A DNA stretch of 64,000 nt, taken from NCBI RefSeq assembly GCF_022747945.1, contig NZ_JALDST010000001.1, positions 620,001 to 684,000 of the forward strand. The letters are read 5' to 3'. The translations under genes and the position numbers were made by a program. The notes under the pieces were generated by a model. It worked only from the letters and a program-made list of their open reading frames with translations. It made no database searches and had not been told where the DNA came from. Of the stretch, positions 36,300-45,958 are shown piece after piece (the stretch's first letter is position 1; every line of letters starts with the position of its first letter). Source of the stretch: Micromonospora sp. R77. Lineage in GTDB: Bacteria > Actinomycetota > Actinomycetes > Mycobacteriales > Micromonosporaceae.

Positions 36300-36929
36300 A
36301 TGTCCGAGCAGACCGCACCGATCGAACCGGACCCGCCGCAGAGCGGGGTCCGCTGGCGTCGATTCGCCGTCACCTTCGGCACCGTGGCGGTCGGCGCGGC
36401 CGGCATGATCGCACTGACCGCCCAGGGCGCGCTCGGCGCGCAGTTCGCCATCTCCGGCATGCCGTTCACCGTCACCGCCGACCGCCTCGACGGCACCGGC
36501 TTCGAGCAGTTCGCCACGATCGACCACATGATCGAGAACAGTCCCAACGAGGGCGACACCGGCGGCCAGGTGCTGGTGATGGTCTCCGCGATCGACCGGG
36601 CGAAGCTGACCAACCTCTGCCAGAGCATCAGCCTGGGCGGGATCAACCTGCGGATCACCGCCGGGGACGCCGGCACGCCGGTCACCGCCAGGACCCTGGT
36701 CGTCGACGGCGACGAGGTCGCCGGCAACGCCTCGTTCACCAACATCAACGTCGGGCAGGACGCCAGCACCCTGGACCAGGTGCCCGGCGTACGCGGCAAC
36801 CCGGGCGTCTTCTCCCAGCAGGCCGACAAGGTGACCATCACCAACGTCCGGCAGCACAACTACGCCACCACGGCGGCCGTCTTCACCCTGCCGAACCTGC
36901 ACATGTCGTTCAGCTCCGACGAGTGCTGA
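36300..36929 (+). CDS. DUF6230 family exported/membrane-anchored protein
   Basis: The 209-residue protein has a cytoplasmic start, one hydrophobic segment (RFAVTFGTVAVGAAGMIALTA region, residues about 22-42) and a long beta-rich extracytoplasmic domain with FAISGMPFTVTADRLDGTGFEQF, LCQSISLGGINLRI and VFSQQADKVTITNVRQ, which I recognise as DUF6230. Two Cys (near 107 and the last residue) may pair. The ATG at 36300 has AAGGAG just upstream. The gene is followed after one base by the DUF6114 gene, its usual partner. No enzymatic motif such as GxSxG is present. Confidence 0.85.
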   Translation: MSEQTAPIEPDPPQSGVRWRRFAVTFGTVAVGAAGMIALTAQGALGAQFAISGMPFTVTADRLDGTGFEQFATIDHMIENSPNEGDTGGQVLVMVSAIDRAKLTNLCQSISLGGINLRITAGDAGTPVTARTLVVDGDEVAGNASFTNINVGQDASTLDQVPGVRGNPGVFSQQADKVTITNVRQHNYATTAAVFTLPNLHMSFSSDEC

Positions 36930-36930
36930 C

Positions 36931-37479
36931 ATGACCACCGAGGACCACGCCGCGGTGCCGGCCGTCCGCCACCCCGGCGGGCGCTGGCGCCGCTGGCGGC
37001 GGGCCCGCCCGTTCACCGCCGGCCTGCTGATCACCCTCGGCGGCGCCGAGATGCTGGTGACGCTCCGGGCACCCCTCGGCGTGCTGCTGCACGTCGGGCC
37101 GCAGGGGCTGGCCGGCTACCTGGTGCCGATGATCCTGGTGCTCTGCGGCGTCCTGCTGGTCACGGCCCCGCAGCAGCGGGTCTTCTACGCGCTGCTCTCC
37201 CTGCTGCTGGGGCTGATCTCCTGGCTCACCTCGAACCTCGGCGGGTTCGTGGTCGGCATGCTCCTCGTCCTGGTCGGTGGCGCGCTCGCCTTCGCCTGGA
37301 CGCCGGACAAACGGCCCGCACCCGCCCCGGTCGGGGCGGACGCCGACGCCGCCCCGTCCGCTCCCCGGGACCCGGCGGACGCCGCCGCCCCACCGGCTCC
37401 CCGGGATCCGGAGGACGTCGGGGCGGACCTGCTGCCGGGCGGCGACCCGCCGGAGCGGGCCCCGGTGGAACGGGCCTGA
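36931..37479 (+). CDS. DUF6114 family membrane protein
   Basis: The 182-residue protein has a short basic N-terminus and about four membrane segments (residues roughly 28-48, 58-76, 84-100 and 104-122, including GLLITLGGAEML and LLGLISWLTSNLGGFVVG), followed by a Pro/Ala/Asp tail of about 55 residues that is probably disordered. It matches DUF6114. The ATG is one base after the DUF6230 stop, so the two are co-translated and probably interact in the membrane. Its stop is one base from the convergent murD2 stop, leaving no room for an intergenic terminator. Confidence 0.85.
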   Translation: MTTEDHAAVPAVRHPGGRWRRWRRARPFTAGLLITLGGAEMLVTLRAPLGVLLHVGPQGLAGYLVPMILVLCGVLLVTAPQQRVFYALLSLLLGLISWLTSNLGGFVVGMLLVLVGGALAFAWTPDKRPAPAPVGADADAAPSAPRDPADAAAPPAPRDPEDVGADLLPGGDPPERAPVERA

Positions 37480-37480
37480 C

Positions 37481-38827
37481 TCAGCGGGCCGTGTCGGCCA
37501 CCGCCTGGGCGAACACCTCCGAGCGGTGCTCGAAGTTGCGGAACCGGCCATAGCTGGGGGCGGCCGGCGAGAGCAGCACCACCCCGCCGGTCGGGGTGAG
37601 CTTGCGGGACAGTCCCACCGCGTCGACCAGGTCCTCGGCGAGTTCGGTCCGCACCCCCGGGAGCCCGGCGAGCGCCTCGACGATGCGCGGGCCGCTGTCC
37701 GGGATGCCGATCACGGTGATCTCCCGCTCGGCCAGGTGGTCCCGTAGCGGCGTGTAGTCCAGGCCCCGGTCGGTGCCGCCGACGATCACCGTCAACGGCC
37801 GCCCCTCGTACGCGTCGATCGCGTGCATCGCCGCGTACGGGCTGGTGGCCAGGGTGTCGTCGACGAAGGTGAGCCCCGACGGGTCGGCGATCTCGGTGAG
37901 CCGGTGGGCCAGCCCTTGGAAGCCGGCGACCGCCACGGCCAGGGTGTCCTTGCGGGCGGCGACGTCCACGCCCAGCGCGTCGAGGACGGCGAGGGCCACG
38001 CAGAGGTTGCCCTCGTTGTGCCGGCCCACCAGCGGCAGCACGGCGCGCGGGAAGAGCGGCTGGTCGCGCAGGTGGAACCAGGGCGTACCGTCCGGGCCGG
38101 TGGCGACGTGGGTGGTCTCCGGCCGGCCGGCGCGGACCACGGCCCGGTCGCCCAGCTCCACGGCCAGGCGCGGGTCGGCGCCGTTGACCACCACGGTGTG
38201 CGGGCCGTGGTCGAGCAGGTTCAGCTTGTCCCGGTAGTACTCCCGTTCGCCGCCGTGCGCGTCGAGGTGCTCGGGGAAGAGCGCGGTCACCACGGCGACC
38301 CGGGGCGAGTCGGCCAGGTCGGCGCACTGGTAGCTGGACAGTTCCAGCACGTACAGCTCGGCCTCGGGCAGGTCGAGCAGGGGCACGCCGATGTTGCCGC
38401 CGAAGACGTTGGGCCGGTCCATCGCGGCCAGCAGGTGGCTGATCAGGCTCGACGTGGTGCTCTTGCCCTTGCTGCCGGTCACCCCGACGGTGCGGTCCGC
38501 GTGGTCGGCCATCCAGAGCGCGCTGCCCTGGGTGACGGTGACGCCCCGGTGGCGCAGCTCGACCATCCACGGGTGGGTGCTCGGCACGCCGGGCGAACGG
38601 ACCACCACGTCGGCGGCGGCCAGCCGGGCGAAGCCCTCCTCCCCGGTGACCAGGGGCGCCGCCGCCGCGAGCGGACCCTCCCAGGGCAGGGTGAGAAAGT
38701 TGGCACTGTCGTCCACGGCGACCAGGCCGGCCGGGCCGTGCGCGGCGATCGCGGTCACCGCCGCCCGGCCCTCCCGGCCGGCCCCCCAGACGGCGACGGT
38801 ACGTCCGCGCAGGTCAGACAGGCGCAC
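37481..38827 (-). CDS. murD2: UDP-MurNAc-L-alanine--L-glutamate ligase, MurD2-type
   Basis: The 448-residue Mur ligase has an N-terminal dinucleotide-like fold (GRTVAVWGAGREGRAAV), the ATP P-loop GVTGSKGKSTTSS (near 110-122), ELSSYQ and the C-terminal GGTDRGLDYTPL. It is clearly MurD-like, but its divergent neighbour is murL, and in Xanthomonas a MurD2-MurL pair has been shown to attach L-Glu to UDP-MurNAc-L-Ala and then epimerise it. I therefore infer MurD2 rather than the cell-division-cluster MurD. The GTG at 38827 follows GAGGAG; the frame continues upstream only into the divergent gene. Confidence 0.85.
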   Translation of the reverse strand: MRLSDLRGRTVAVWGAGREGRAAVTAIAAHGPAGLVAVDDSANFLTLPWEGPLAAAAPLVTGEEGFARLAAADVVVRSPGVPSTHPWMVELRHRGVTVTQGSALWMADHADRTVGVTGSKGKSTTSSLISHLLAAMDRPNVFGGNIGVPLLDLPEAELYVLELSSYQCADLADSPRVAVVTALFPEHLDAHGGEREYYRDKLNLLDHGPHTVVVNGADPRLAVELGDRAVVRAGRPETTHVATGPDGTPWFHLRDQPLFPRAVLPLVGRHNEGNLCVALAVLDALGVDVAARKDTLAVAVAGFQGLAHRLTEIADPSGLTFVDDTLATSPYAAMHAIDAYEGRPLTVIVGGTDRGLDYTPLRDHLAEREITVIGIPDSGPRIVEALAGLPGVRTELAEDLVDAVGLSRKLTPTGGVVLLSPAAPSYGRFRNFEHRSEVFAQAVADTAR

Positions 38828-38904
38828 AGGCTCTCCTCGGGGGTTTCGACGACGATCGGCGGCCGGGGTCCGACGCAGCCGGACACGGCGGACGAACCAG
38901 GGCC

Positions 38905-38910
38905 TAGTAT
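38905..38910 (+). promoter_or_regulatory. TAGTAT -10 element of murL, leaderless start
   Basis: TAGTAT is followed by five bases and then a GTG at 38916. No ribosome site precedes this GTG or the ATG at 38940. The arrangement predicts a leaderless murL mRNA beginning at or near the GTG. Confidence 0.55.
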
Positions 38911-38915
38911 GGCGT

Positions 38916-40265
38916 GTGCCCAACGAGCAGCTCCGGCGGATGGACGCCTTCACCTTCCCGTCCTACTCGATCGACTTCGCCACCGGCGAGGCGTTGTTCG
39001 ACTACGCCCTGACCGGACCGGACGGCGAGCAACGGTTCACCGAGGTGATCACCCTGCCGCTGCCGGCCGAGCCGGTCTCCGATGCCACGGCCGCCACCCT
39101 CGGTCGGGTCCTGGAGCTGCTGCACGTGGTCGCCGGGGTCAGCTACTACAAGGCCGCCGCGCCGCCCCGGCTGGTGCTGCCGGCGCCGCTGGGCGCGGCC
39201 GCCGTCGAGCTGGTCACCGCCGTCTACACCAAGGGCCTCGCCGAGTACGCGTACCGCAACCAGCTGCCGCACGTGCTCCAGCTGCGCCCCGAGGTGCCGA
39301 CCGGTTCGGTCACCCCACCCCGGGTGTACGACGACTCGGACCGTCGCCCGCTGTCGGCCGTCGGCGGCGGCAAGGACTCGATCGTCAGCCTGGAGGCGCT
39401 GCGCCGGGCCGGCTTCGACCCGGTGCCGTTCTCGGTCAACCCGAACCACGTCATCGTCTCGGTCAACGAGGCGTCCGACCTGGTGCCGCTGGCCGCGCGC
39501 CGGCGGATCGACCCGGTGCTGTTCGACCTCAACGACGCGGGGGCGCTGAACGGGCACATCCCGGTCACCGCGATCAACTCGCTGATCGCGGTCGCCACCG
39601 CCGTGCTGCACGGGCTGGGCCCGGTGGTGATGTCCAACGAGCGCTCGGCGTCCGACCCGAACCTGATCTGGAACGGTCACGAGATCAACCACCAGTGGTC
39701 CAAGGGCGTCGAGGCGGAGGGGCTGCTGCGGGCCGCCCTCGCCGAGCACGCCGGCCTCACCGAGCCGTACTTCTCGCTGCTGCGGTCGCTGTCGGAGCTG
39801 CACATCGCCCGGCTCTTCGCCGCGATCGACCGCTATGACGACGTGGTGACCAGCTGCAACGCGGCGTTCAAGTTGCGCGACGCGAGCGAGCGCTGGTGCC
39901 GCAACTGCCCGAAGTGCCGCTTCGTCTTCCTGGCCATGGCGCCGTTCATGTCCCGGGAGCGGATCACCCACATCTTCGGCGGTGACCTGCTCGCCGACCC
40001 CACCCAGCTCCCCGGCTACCGGGAGCTGCTCGGGGTGGACGGGCACAAGCCGTTCGAGTGCGTGGGCGAGGTCGAGGAGTCGGTGGTGGCGCTGAGCCTC
40101 CTCGCCGAGCAGGAGCAGTGGCGCGACGCCCCGGTGGTCCGCGCCCTGGTCGACGCGGTCCCCGACACCGCCTGGTCGGCGGCGGCGACCTCCGACGTCT
40201 TCACCCCCGGTGGCCCCAACTTCATCCCCTCCACCTACGCCAAGACCCTCACCGCCCTCACCTAA
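38916..40265 (+). CDS. murL: UDP-MurNAc-L-Ala-L-Glu epimerase, MurL-type
   Basis: The 449-residue protein matches MurL: FPSYSIDFATGEALFDYAL near the N-terminus, an ATP-pyrophosphatase-like loop SAVGGGKDSIVSLE (near 146), NPNHVIVSVNEASDL, SNERSASDPNLIWNG and a Cys cluster WCRNCPKCRFVFLAM (near 327). MurL inverts the terminal L-Glu of UDP-MurNAc-L-Ala-L-Glu to D-Glu in an ATP-dependent reaction, so it replaces glutamate racemase in building peptidoglycan. The partner ligase gene is divergent, 88 bases away. The GTG at 38916 is chosen from the -10 spacing; ATG 38940 is the alternative. Palindrome A copy 2 follows the stop. Confidence 0.9.
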   Translation: MPNEQLRRMDAFTFPSYSIDFATGEALFDYALTGPDGEQRFTEVITLPLPAEPVSDATAATLGRVLELLHVVAGVSYYKAAAPPRLVLPAPLGAAAVELVTAVYTKGLAEYAYRNQLPHVLQLRPEVPTGSVTPPRVYDDSDRRPLSAVGGGKDSIVSLEALRRAGFDPVPFSVNPNHVIVSVNEASDLVPLAARRRIDPVLFDLNDAGALNGHIPVTAINSLIAVATAVLHGLGPVVMSNERSASDPNLIWNGHEINHQWSKGVEAEGLLRAALAEHAGLTEPYFSLLRSLSELHIARLFAAIDRYDDVVTSCNAAFKLRDASERWCRNCPKCRFVFLAMAPFMSRERITHIFGGDLLADPTQLPGYRELLGVDGHKPFECVGEVEESVVALSLLAEQEQWRDAPVVRALVDAVPDTAWSAAATSDVFTPGGPNFIPSTYAKTLTALT

Positions 40266-40302
40266 CCCACCCCCACCCGCCCACCCCACCTCTCGCGCCG
40301 CA

Positions 40303-40356
40303 CTTTCACGGAAAGAGTGGCCATTCCACGCCCCATGGCCACTCTTTCCGTGAAAG
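40303..40356. repeat. Palindromic element A, copy 2
   Basis: Complementary 22-base arms (40303-40324 and 40335-40356) with a 10-base loop share the core CTTTCACGGAAAGAGTGG with copy 1 at 18169-18226. The one arm difference, C to G, is matched by the complementary change in the other arm, so pairing is conserved. It lies between convergent gene ends (40265 and 40390) with a C-tract on the left (40266-40296) and a G-rich tract on the right (40357-40396), the same order as in copy 1. Confidence 0.9.
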
Positions 40357-40389
40357 AGGGATCGGCAGGGCGGACGGGCGGAGGGTGGG

Positions 40390-42045
40390 TCAGGGGGTGC
40401 GGATGGCGTCGAGGGCCAGCAGGGCCACGTGGAGGGAGAGGCAGGCGTCGACCGAGTCCAGGTCGGTGTCGAGGATGCGGCCGATGCGGGCCAGCCGCTC
40501 GTAGAAGGCCGGGCGGGACAGGTGGGCGGCGGCAGCCGCGGCCGACTTGTTCCGGCCCTGCTCCAGGTAGGCGCGGAGGGTACCGAGCAGTTGCTCCCGG
40601 GGGTGCTGCGCGTCGTAGGCGAGCAACGCGCCCAGTTCCCGCTCGACGAAGGTCTGCAGCCGGGGCTCGTCCCGCAGCAGGTGCAGCAGGCCGGCCAGCC
40701 CGACGTGCGGCAGCCGGAAGATCGGCAGGTCACGGCGGTCCCGGCGGGCCGCCTCGGCGATCTGCCGCGCCTCGATCAGCGACCGGCCGGCCTCCCGCAG
40801 GCTGCCGACCCCGGAGCCGGCGGCCACGATCACCGCTGCTGGACGGGGCGGGGCGGCGTCGAGGCGTACCCGACGCACCGCCGCGGCGAACGCGGCCAGG
40901 GCCTTCTCCTCGCCGGCCGGGTCGGGCAGCGCCAGCAGGACGCCCACGGCCTGGTCGTCGACGGCGCTGGTGAGGCCGGTGAGTCGGGCCTCGCGCAGCG
41001 CGTGGCCGACCGCCTCGGCCAGGTCCCGTAGCCGGGCCGGGCCGGCCTCGGGGCCGGTCTCGGCGGCGGCGCCGTCCCCGGCCGGGTCGTCGGCGCGGTG
41101 CCGGACCACCACGCCGACCAGGTGCCGACGGTCCAGCGCCACGCCGAGTGCCTTGGCCCGCAGCGCCACCTCGTCGACCGGGCGGGAGTGGTCGAGCAGG
41201 GCGGTGAGCAGCGTACGGTGGATCTGCCGTTCGAGGCCCTCGGCGTCGCGCCGGATCAGCCGGCCGAGCGCCAGGGTGGAGGCGGCCCGCTCGATCAGGA
41301 TGGTCAGCCGGGTCGGCGGGGTACCGGCCGACCAGCGCAGCAGCAGCCGGCCCCAGTCCTGGCCCCGGGCGCCGACGGTGGTGACCAGCCAGCCGCTGTC
41401 CGGGTCGTACGCGGTCCGCCCGGCCGGCCGGATCCGCCGGGAGTGCTGCTCCCAACCGTCCAGCAGCAGCTCCGCGCTCTCCCCCGCCGGGTCGTACGCG
41501 AGCACCTGCCGGGACAGGTTCTCCAGCACCACCGGGCAGCCGGCCAGCTCGGCGGCCTGGCGTACCACCTCGGTGGGGCCGGCGCCCTCGACGGAGAGTT
41601 CGGTGAACCGCTGGTGGATCTCCTCGGTGGCGCGCAGCTCGGTGAGCTGGGCGTCCACGATCAGCGCGTGCACCGCCTCGGTGATCCGTACGAACGGGGT
41701 GGCCCGCCGCAGCTCGACCAGGGGCAGTCCGCGTCGCTCGGCGGCCGCCGCCATCACCCGGGGCACCCCGCTGACATAGCGGCGGCCCAGCTCCACCACC
41801 AGACCGGAGACCCCGACGTCGGCCAGGTCACCGATGAACGCGCGCAGGCCGGCGTCGTCGGCGGGCAGCCCGATGCCGGTGGTGAGCACCAGCTCCCGCC
41901 CGCCGAGCAGGGTGGCGATGTCCGGCACCTCGGTCACGTGCACCCAGCGGACCGGCTGGTCCAGCCCGGCCTCCCCGGCGACCAGGCGCGGGGCGCCGTG
42001 GCGGACCGGGTCGAGCGCGAGAACCTCACGGACGGTAGGGAACAC
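40390..42045 (-). CDS. PucR family transcriptional regulator
   Basis: The 551-residue regulator has the PucR N-terminal domain (VREVLALDPVRHGAPRLVAG; RWVHVTEVPDIATLLGGRELVLTTG), a central GGDEF-like domain and the C-terminal PucR helix-turn-helix LLGTLRAYLEQGRNKSAAAAAAHLSRPAFYERLARI (near 500-535). PucR proteins control purine, pyrimidine, gamma-aminobutyrate or beta-alanine catabolism. The GTG at 42045 is chosen because relatives start (M)FPTVREVL and TAGCGT lies seven bases upstream. A beta-alanine-type aminotransferase and mmsA lie about 8 kb away and are possible targets, but adjacency does not prove it. Confidence 0.85.
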   Translation of the reverse strand: MFPTVREVLALDPVRHGAPRLVAGEAGLDQPVRWVHVTEVPDIATLLGGRELVLTTGIGLPADDAGLRAFIGDLADVGVSGLVVELGRRYVSGVPRVMAAAAERRGLPLVELRRATPFVRITEAVHALIVDAQLTELRATEEIHQRFTELSVEGAGPTEVVRQAAELAGCPVVLENLSRQVLAYDPAGESAELLLDGWEQHSRRIRPAGRTAYDPDSGWLVTTVGARGQDWGRLLLRWSAGTPPTRLTILIERAASTLALGRLIRRDAEGLERQIHRTLLTALLDHSRPVDEVALRAKALGVALDRRHLVGVVVRHRADDPAGDGAAAETGPEAGPARLRDLAEAVGHALREARLTGLTSAVDDQAVGVLLALPDPAGEEKALAAFAAAVRRVRLDAAPPRPAAVIVAAGSGVGSLREAGRSLIEARQIAEAARRDRRDLPIFRLPHVGLAGLLHLLRDEPRLQTFVERELGALLAYDAQHPREQLLGTLRAYLEQGRNKSAAAAAAHLSRPAFYERLARIGRILDTDLDSVDACLSLHVALLALDAIRTP

Positions 42046-42052
42046 GGGCGAC

Positions 42053-42058
42053 ACGCTA
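42053..42058 (-). promoter_or_regulatory. TAGCGT -10 element, leaderless pucR-type gene
   Basis: On the minus strand TAGCGT (42058 to 42053) is followed by seven bases and the GTG at 42045, with no ribosome site, predicting a leaderless mRNA. Confidence 0.6.
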
Positions 42059-42182
42059 CCCTGCGTCACCCCAGGTCTCGAACCGCCGAGTCTTCGATCC
42101 GGGCCTGGTGCTCAGCGGGAGGCATCGCCCGGACCGGGAAGGCGACCGCCCCGATCCGGGCGAGAGGGTCCCGCTGCATCGC

Positions 42183-43665
<1,483 letters not shown>

Positions 43666-43752
43666 ATCGGATCCGGAGACTCCACCGGCCGACGGTGTCT
43701 TTCCTGCGGTCGAGTAGCGTCGCCATGATCGTGATCAACCGGAAGGGGAGGC

Positions 43753-45033
43753 ATGGACGGGACGACGGTCGACCGGCGTACCTTCGGGAAGCTGGTCGGT
43801 GCCGCGGGGGTGGGGACGCTCGGCGCGGGAGCACTCGGGGCGGCGCCGGCGGGCGCCGCGCTGCCCATCTGGACGACGTCCGGTACGGCGGTCAGCTCGC
43901 TGAGCGCGTTCGACGACACGATGAAGAGCTTCATGCTGGACCGGCAGATCAGCGCCGGGCAGCTCGCGGTGACCTATCAGGGCCGCCTGGTGCTGGCCCG
44001 CGGCTACGGCAACAACTCGCCGCAGAACATCCGGCCCACCACGTTGTTCCGGGTGGCCAGCCTCTCCAAGTCGTTGACCGCGGCGGCGCTCGTCCGGCTG
44101 GCGCAGGACGGCAAGCTGAGCCTCGGTGACCCGGTCACCAAGTTCCTCGACTTCATCCCGCCGGCCGGGCAGACCGTCGACCCCCGACTGAGCCAGGTCA
44201 CCCTCTGGCGGCTGCTGCAGCACACCGGCGGCTGGGACAAGGACCTGACCAACTTCGACCCGGTGTTCCGGGACAAGGTCATCGCCGACGCGCTGGGCGT
44301 GCCGATGGAGCTGACGCACGCCGACGTCATCCGGTTCATGTCCGGCCAGCCGCTGATGCACGACCCCGGCTCGACGGTCTCCTACAGCAACTACGGCTAC
44401 CTGCTCGCGGGCCGGATCATCGAGAAGGTCAGCGGCCTGCCCTACGAGACGTACGTCCAGCAGGCGCTGCTCGCCCCGCGGGGCATCACCCGGATGGCGA
44501 GCGGGTGGACGATCGGTCGGCGCAGCGGCGAGGTGGGGGGCTACGGGTCCCAGTACACCGGCCCGACCGTGCTGGACAACTCGGGCACCATCGTCAACGC
44601 CCCGTACGGCACGTTCAGCATGCGCATCCACGACGCCAACGGCGGCTGGCTCGCCTCCGCGGTGGACCTGGTGCGCTGGGCGGCCACCTTCGACAGTGGC
44701 AACACGGTGTTGAACAGCACCTCGCTCAGCCGGGTGTTCGCGGTGCCCAACCCGACCGGGGTGAACGCCGACGGCTGGTACTACGGCCTGGGCTGGCAGG
44801 TCCGCCCGGTCACCGGCGGCACCGGACGCAACACCTGGCACACCGGCAGCTTCGCCGGCACCTACAGCATCATGGTGCGTACGTACCAGGGGATGAGCTG
44901 GGCGGCCGTGCTCAACCGGCGCGACGACGAGTCCGGGCTCAGCTACAGCACGATCGACTCGGCACTCTGGGCCGCGTCCCGCGCGGTGACCAGCTGGCCG
45001 ACCCACAACCTCTGGTCGACGTACTTCGGCTGA
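43753..45033 (+). CDS. Tat-exported serine hydrolase (beta-lactamase/PBP4-like)
   Basis: The 426-residue protein begins MDGTTVDRRTFGKLVGAAG, a twin-arginine signal, with Ala-rich h-region and cleavage near GAALP. The enzyme domain has the class C beta-lactamase-family triad motifs: SLSK (nucleophile Ser and Lys, near residue 99), YSN (near 214) and HTGSFAG (near 374). Such proteins are D-aminopeptidases, esterases or carboxypeptidases outside the membrane; the substrate cannot be told. GGGGAGG precedes the ATG. It is divergent from argG and ends at a hairpin. Confidence 0.85.
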   Translation: MDGTTVDRRTFGKLVGAAGVGTLGAGALGAAPAGAALPIWTTSGTAVSSLSAFDDTMKSFMLDRQISAGQLAVTYQGRLVLARGYGNNSPQNIRPTTLFRVASLSKSLTAAALVRLAQDGKLSLGDPVTKFLDFIPPAGQTVDPRLSQVTLWRLLQHTGGWDKDLTNFDPVFRDKVIADALGVPMELTHADVIRFMSGQPLMHDPGSTVSYSNYGYLLAGRIIEKVSGLPYETYVQQALLAPRGITRMASGWTIGRRSGEVGGYGSQYTGPTVLDNSGTIVNAPYGTFSMRIHDANGGWLASAVDLVRWAATFDSGNTVLNSTSLSRVFAVPNPTGVNADGWYYGLGWQVRPVTGGTGRNTWHTGSFAGTYSIMVRTYQGMSWAAVLNRRDDESGLSYSTIDSALWAASRAVTSWPTHNLWSTYFG

Positions 45034-45043
45034 GCCGCACCGG

Positions 45044-45073
45044 CGTCGGGGGCGGCGACCGTCGTCCCCGACG
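45044..45073. terminator. Hairpin between convergent genes
   Basis: CGTCGGGG and CCCCGACG (8-bp arms, 14-base loop) fill the 40-base gap between the serine hydrolase stop at 45033 and the convergent methyltransferase stop at 45074. Confidence 0.6.
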
Positions 45074-45883
45074 TCACAGCGGGTCGTCGCGGCCCAGCTC
45101 CCAGCAGGCGACGGCGGTGGCGGCGGCCACGTTGAGCGAGTCCACGCCGCGCCGCATCGGGATCACCACGCGTACGTCGCTGGCGTCCATGGCCGCCCGG
45201 GTCAGGCCGGCCCCCTCGGCCCCCATCAGCAGGGCGGACCGGGCCCGCCGGGCCGCGTCCAGCCGCTGGATCGGCACCGCGTCGGGCGCGGGCGTCATCG
45301 CCAGCACCGTGAAACCCGCCGCCCGGACCTGGGCCAGCGCGTCCGGCCAGGGTTCCAGCTTCGCGTACGGGACGGCGAAGACCTCGCCCATGCTGACCCG
45401 GACACTGCGCCGGTAGAGCGGGTCGGCGCAGGTCGGCGAGAGCAGCACCGCGTCCACGCCCAGGCCGGCCACGGCCCGGAAGATCGCGCCGAGGTTGGTG
45501 TGGTTGTTGACGTCCTCCAGGATCACCGCCCGACGGGCGTCCGCCAGCACCTCGGCCGCGGTCGGCAGCGGCTTGCGGTGGAACGAGGCGAGCACGCCCC
45601 GGTGCACGTGGAAACCGGTGGCCCGCTGGAGCACCGCCGGGGTGGCCGCGTAGACCGGGGCGTCGCCGGTGTCCAGGTCGGCGAGCTGGTCGCTCCGCTT
45701 CGCGTCCACCAGGTAGGACCGGGCCGGGTAGCCGGCCCGCAGCGCCCGCCGCAGCACCAGCTCCCCCTCGGCGATGAAGAGGCCGTGCGGCGGCTCCCAG
45801 CGGGTACGCAGCTCGACGTCGGTCAGCGCACGGTAGTCGGCGATCCGGTCGTCGTCGGGGTCGGTGATCTCGTGGACGGGCAC
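45074..45883 (-). CDS. TrmH-type RNA 2'-O-methyltransferase
   Basis: The 269-residue SPOUT enzyme has an N-terminal substrate-binding part (FIAEGELVLRRALRAG) and the knotted domain with motif 1 AVILEDVNNHTNLGAIFRAV, motif 2 SALLMGAEGAGLT and motif 3 VVIPMRRGVDSLNVAAATAV, which form the AdoMet site. It should methylate a ribose in tRNA or rRNA; the target is not identifiable. The GTG at 45883 (MPVHEITDPDDDRIADYRAL) is preferred since CAGAAT precedes it by six bases and relatives start here. Confidence 0.85.
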   Translation of the reverse strand: MPVHEITDPDDDRIADYRALTDVELRTRWEPPHGLFIAEGELVLRRALRAGYPARSYLVDAKRSDQLADLDTGDAPVYAATPAVLQRATGFHVHRGVLASFHRKPLPTAAEVLADARRAVILEDVNNHTNLGAIFRAVAGLGVDAVLLSPTCADPLYRRSVRVSMGEVFAVPYAKLEPWPDALAQVRAAGFTVLAMTPAPDAVPIQRLDAARRARSALLMGAEGAGLTRAAMDASDVRVVIPMRRGVDSLNVAAATAVACWELGRDDPL

Positions 45884-45958
45884 CCGACGATTCTGCCGCA
45901 CGCGCCGGCCCACCCCGCGCCGCGCGGGTGCCGGGCGAGGGACGTCACCGTGGCCCGG

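Noticed and set aside
35252..36859. 535-codon minus-strand frame over the TetR and DUF6230 genes
   Set aside because: No ribosome site, no motifs and wrong codon bias; shadow ORF.
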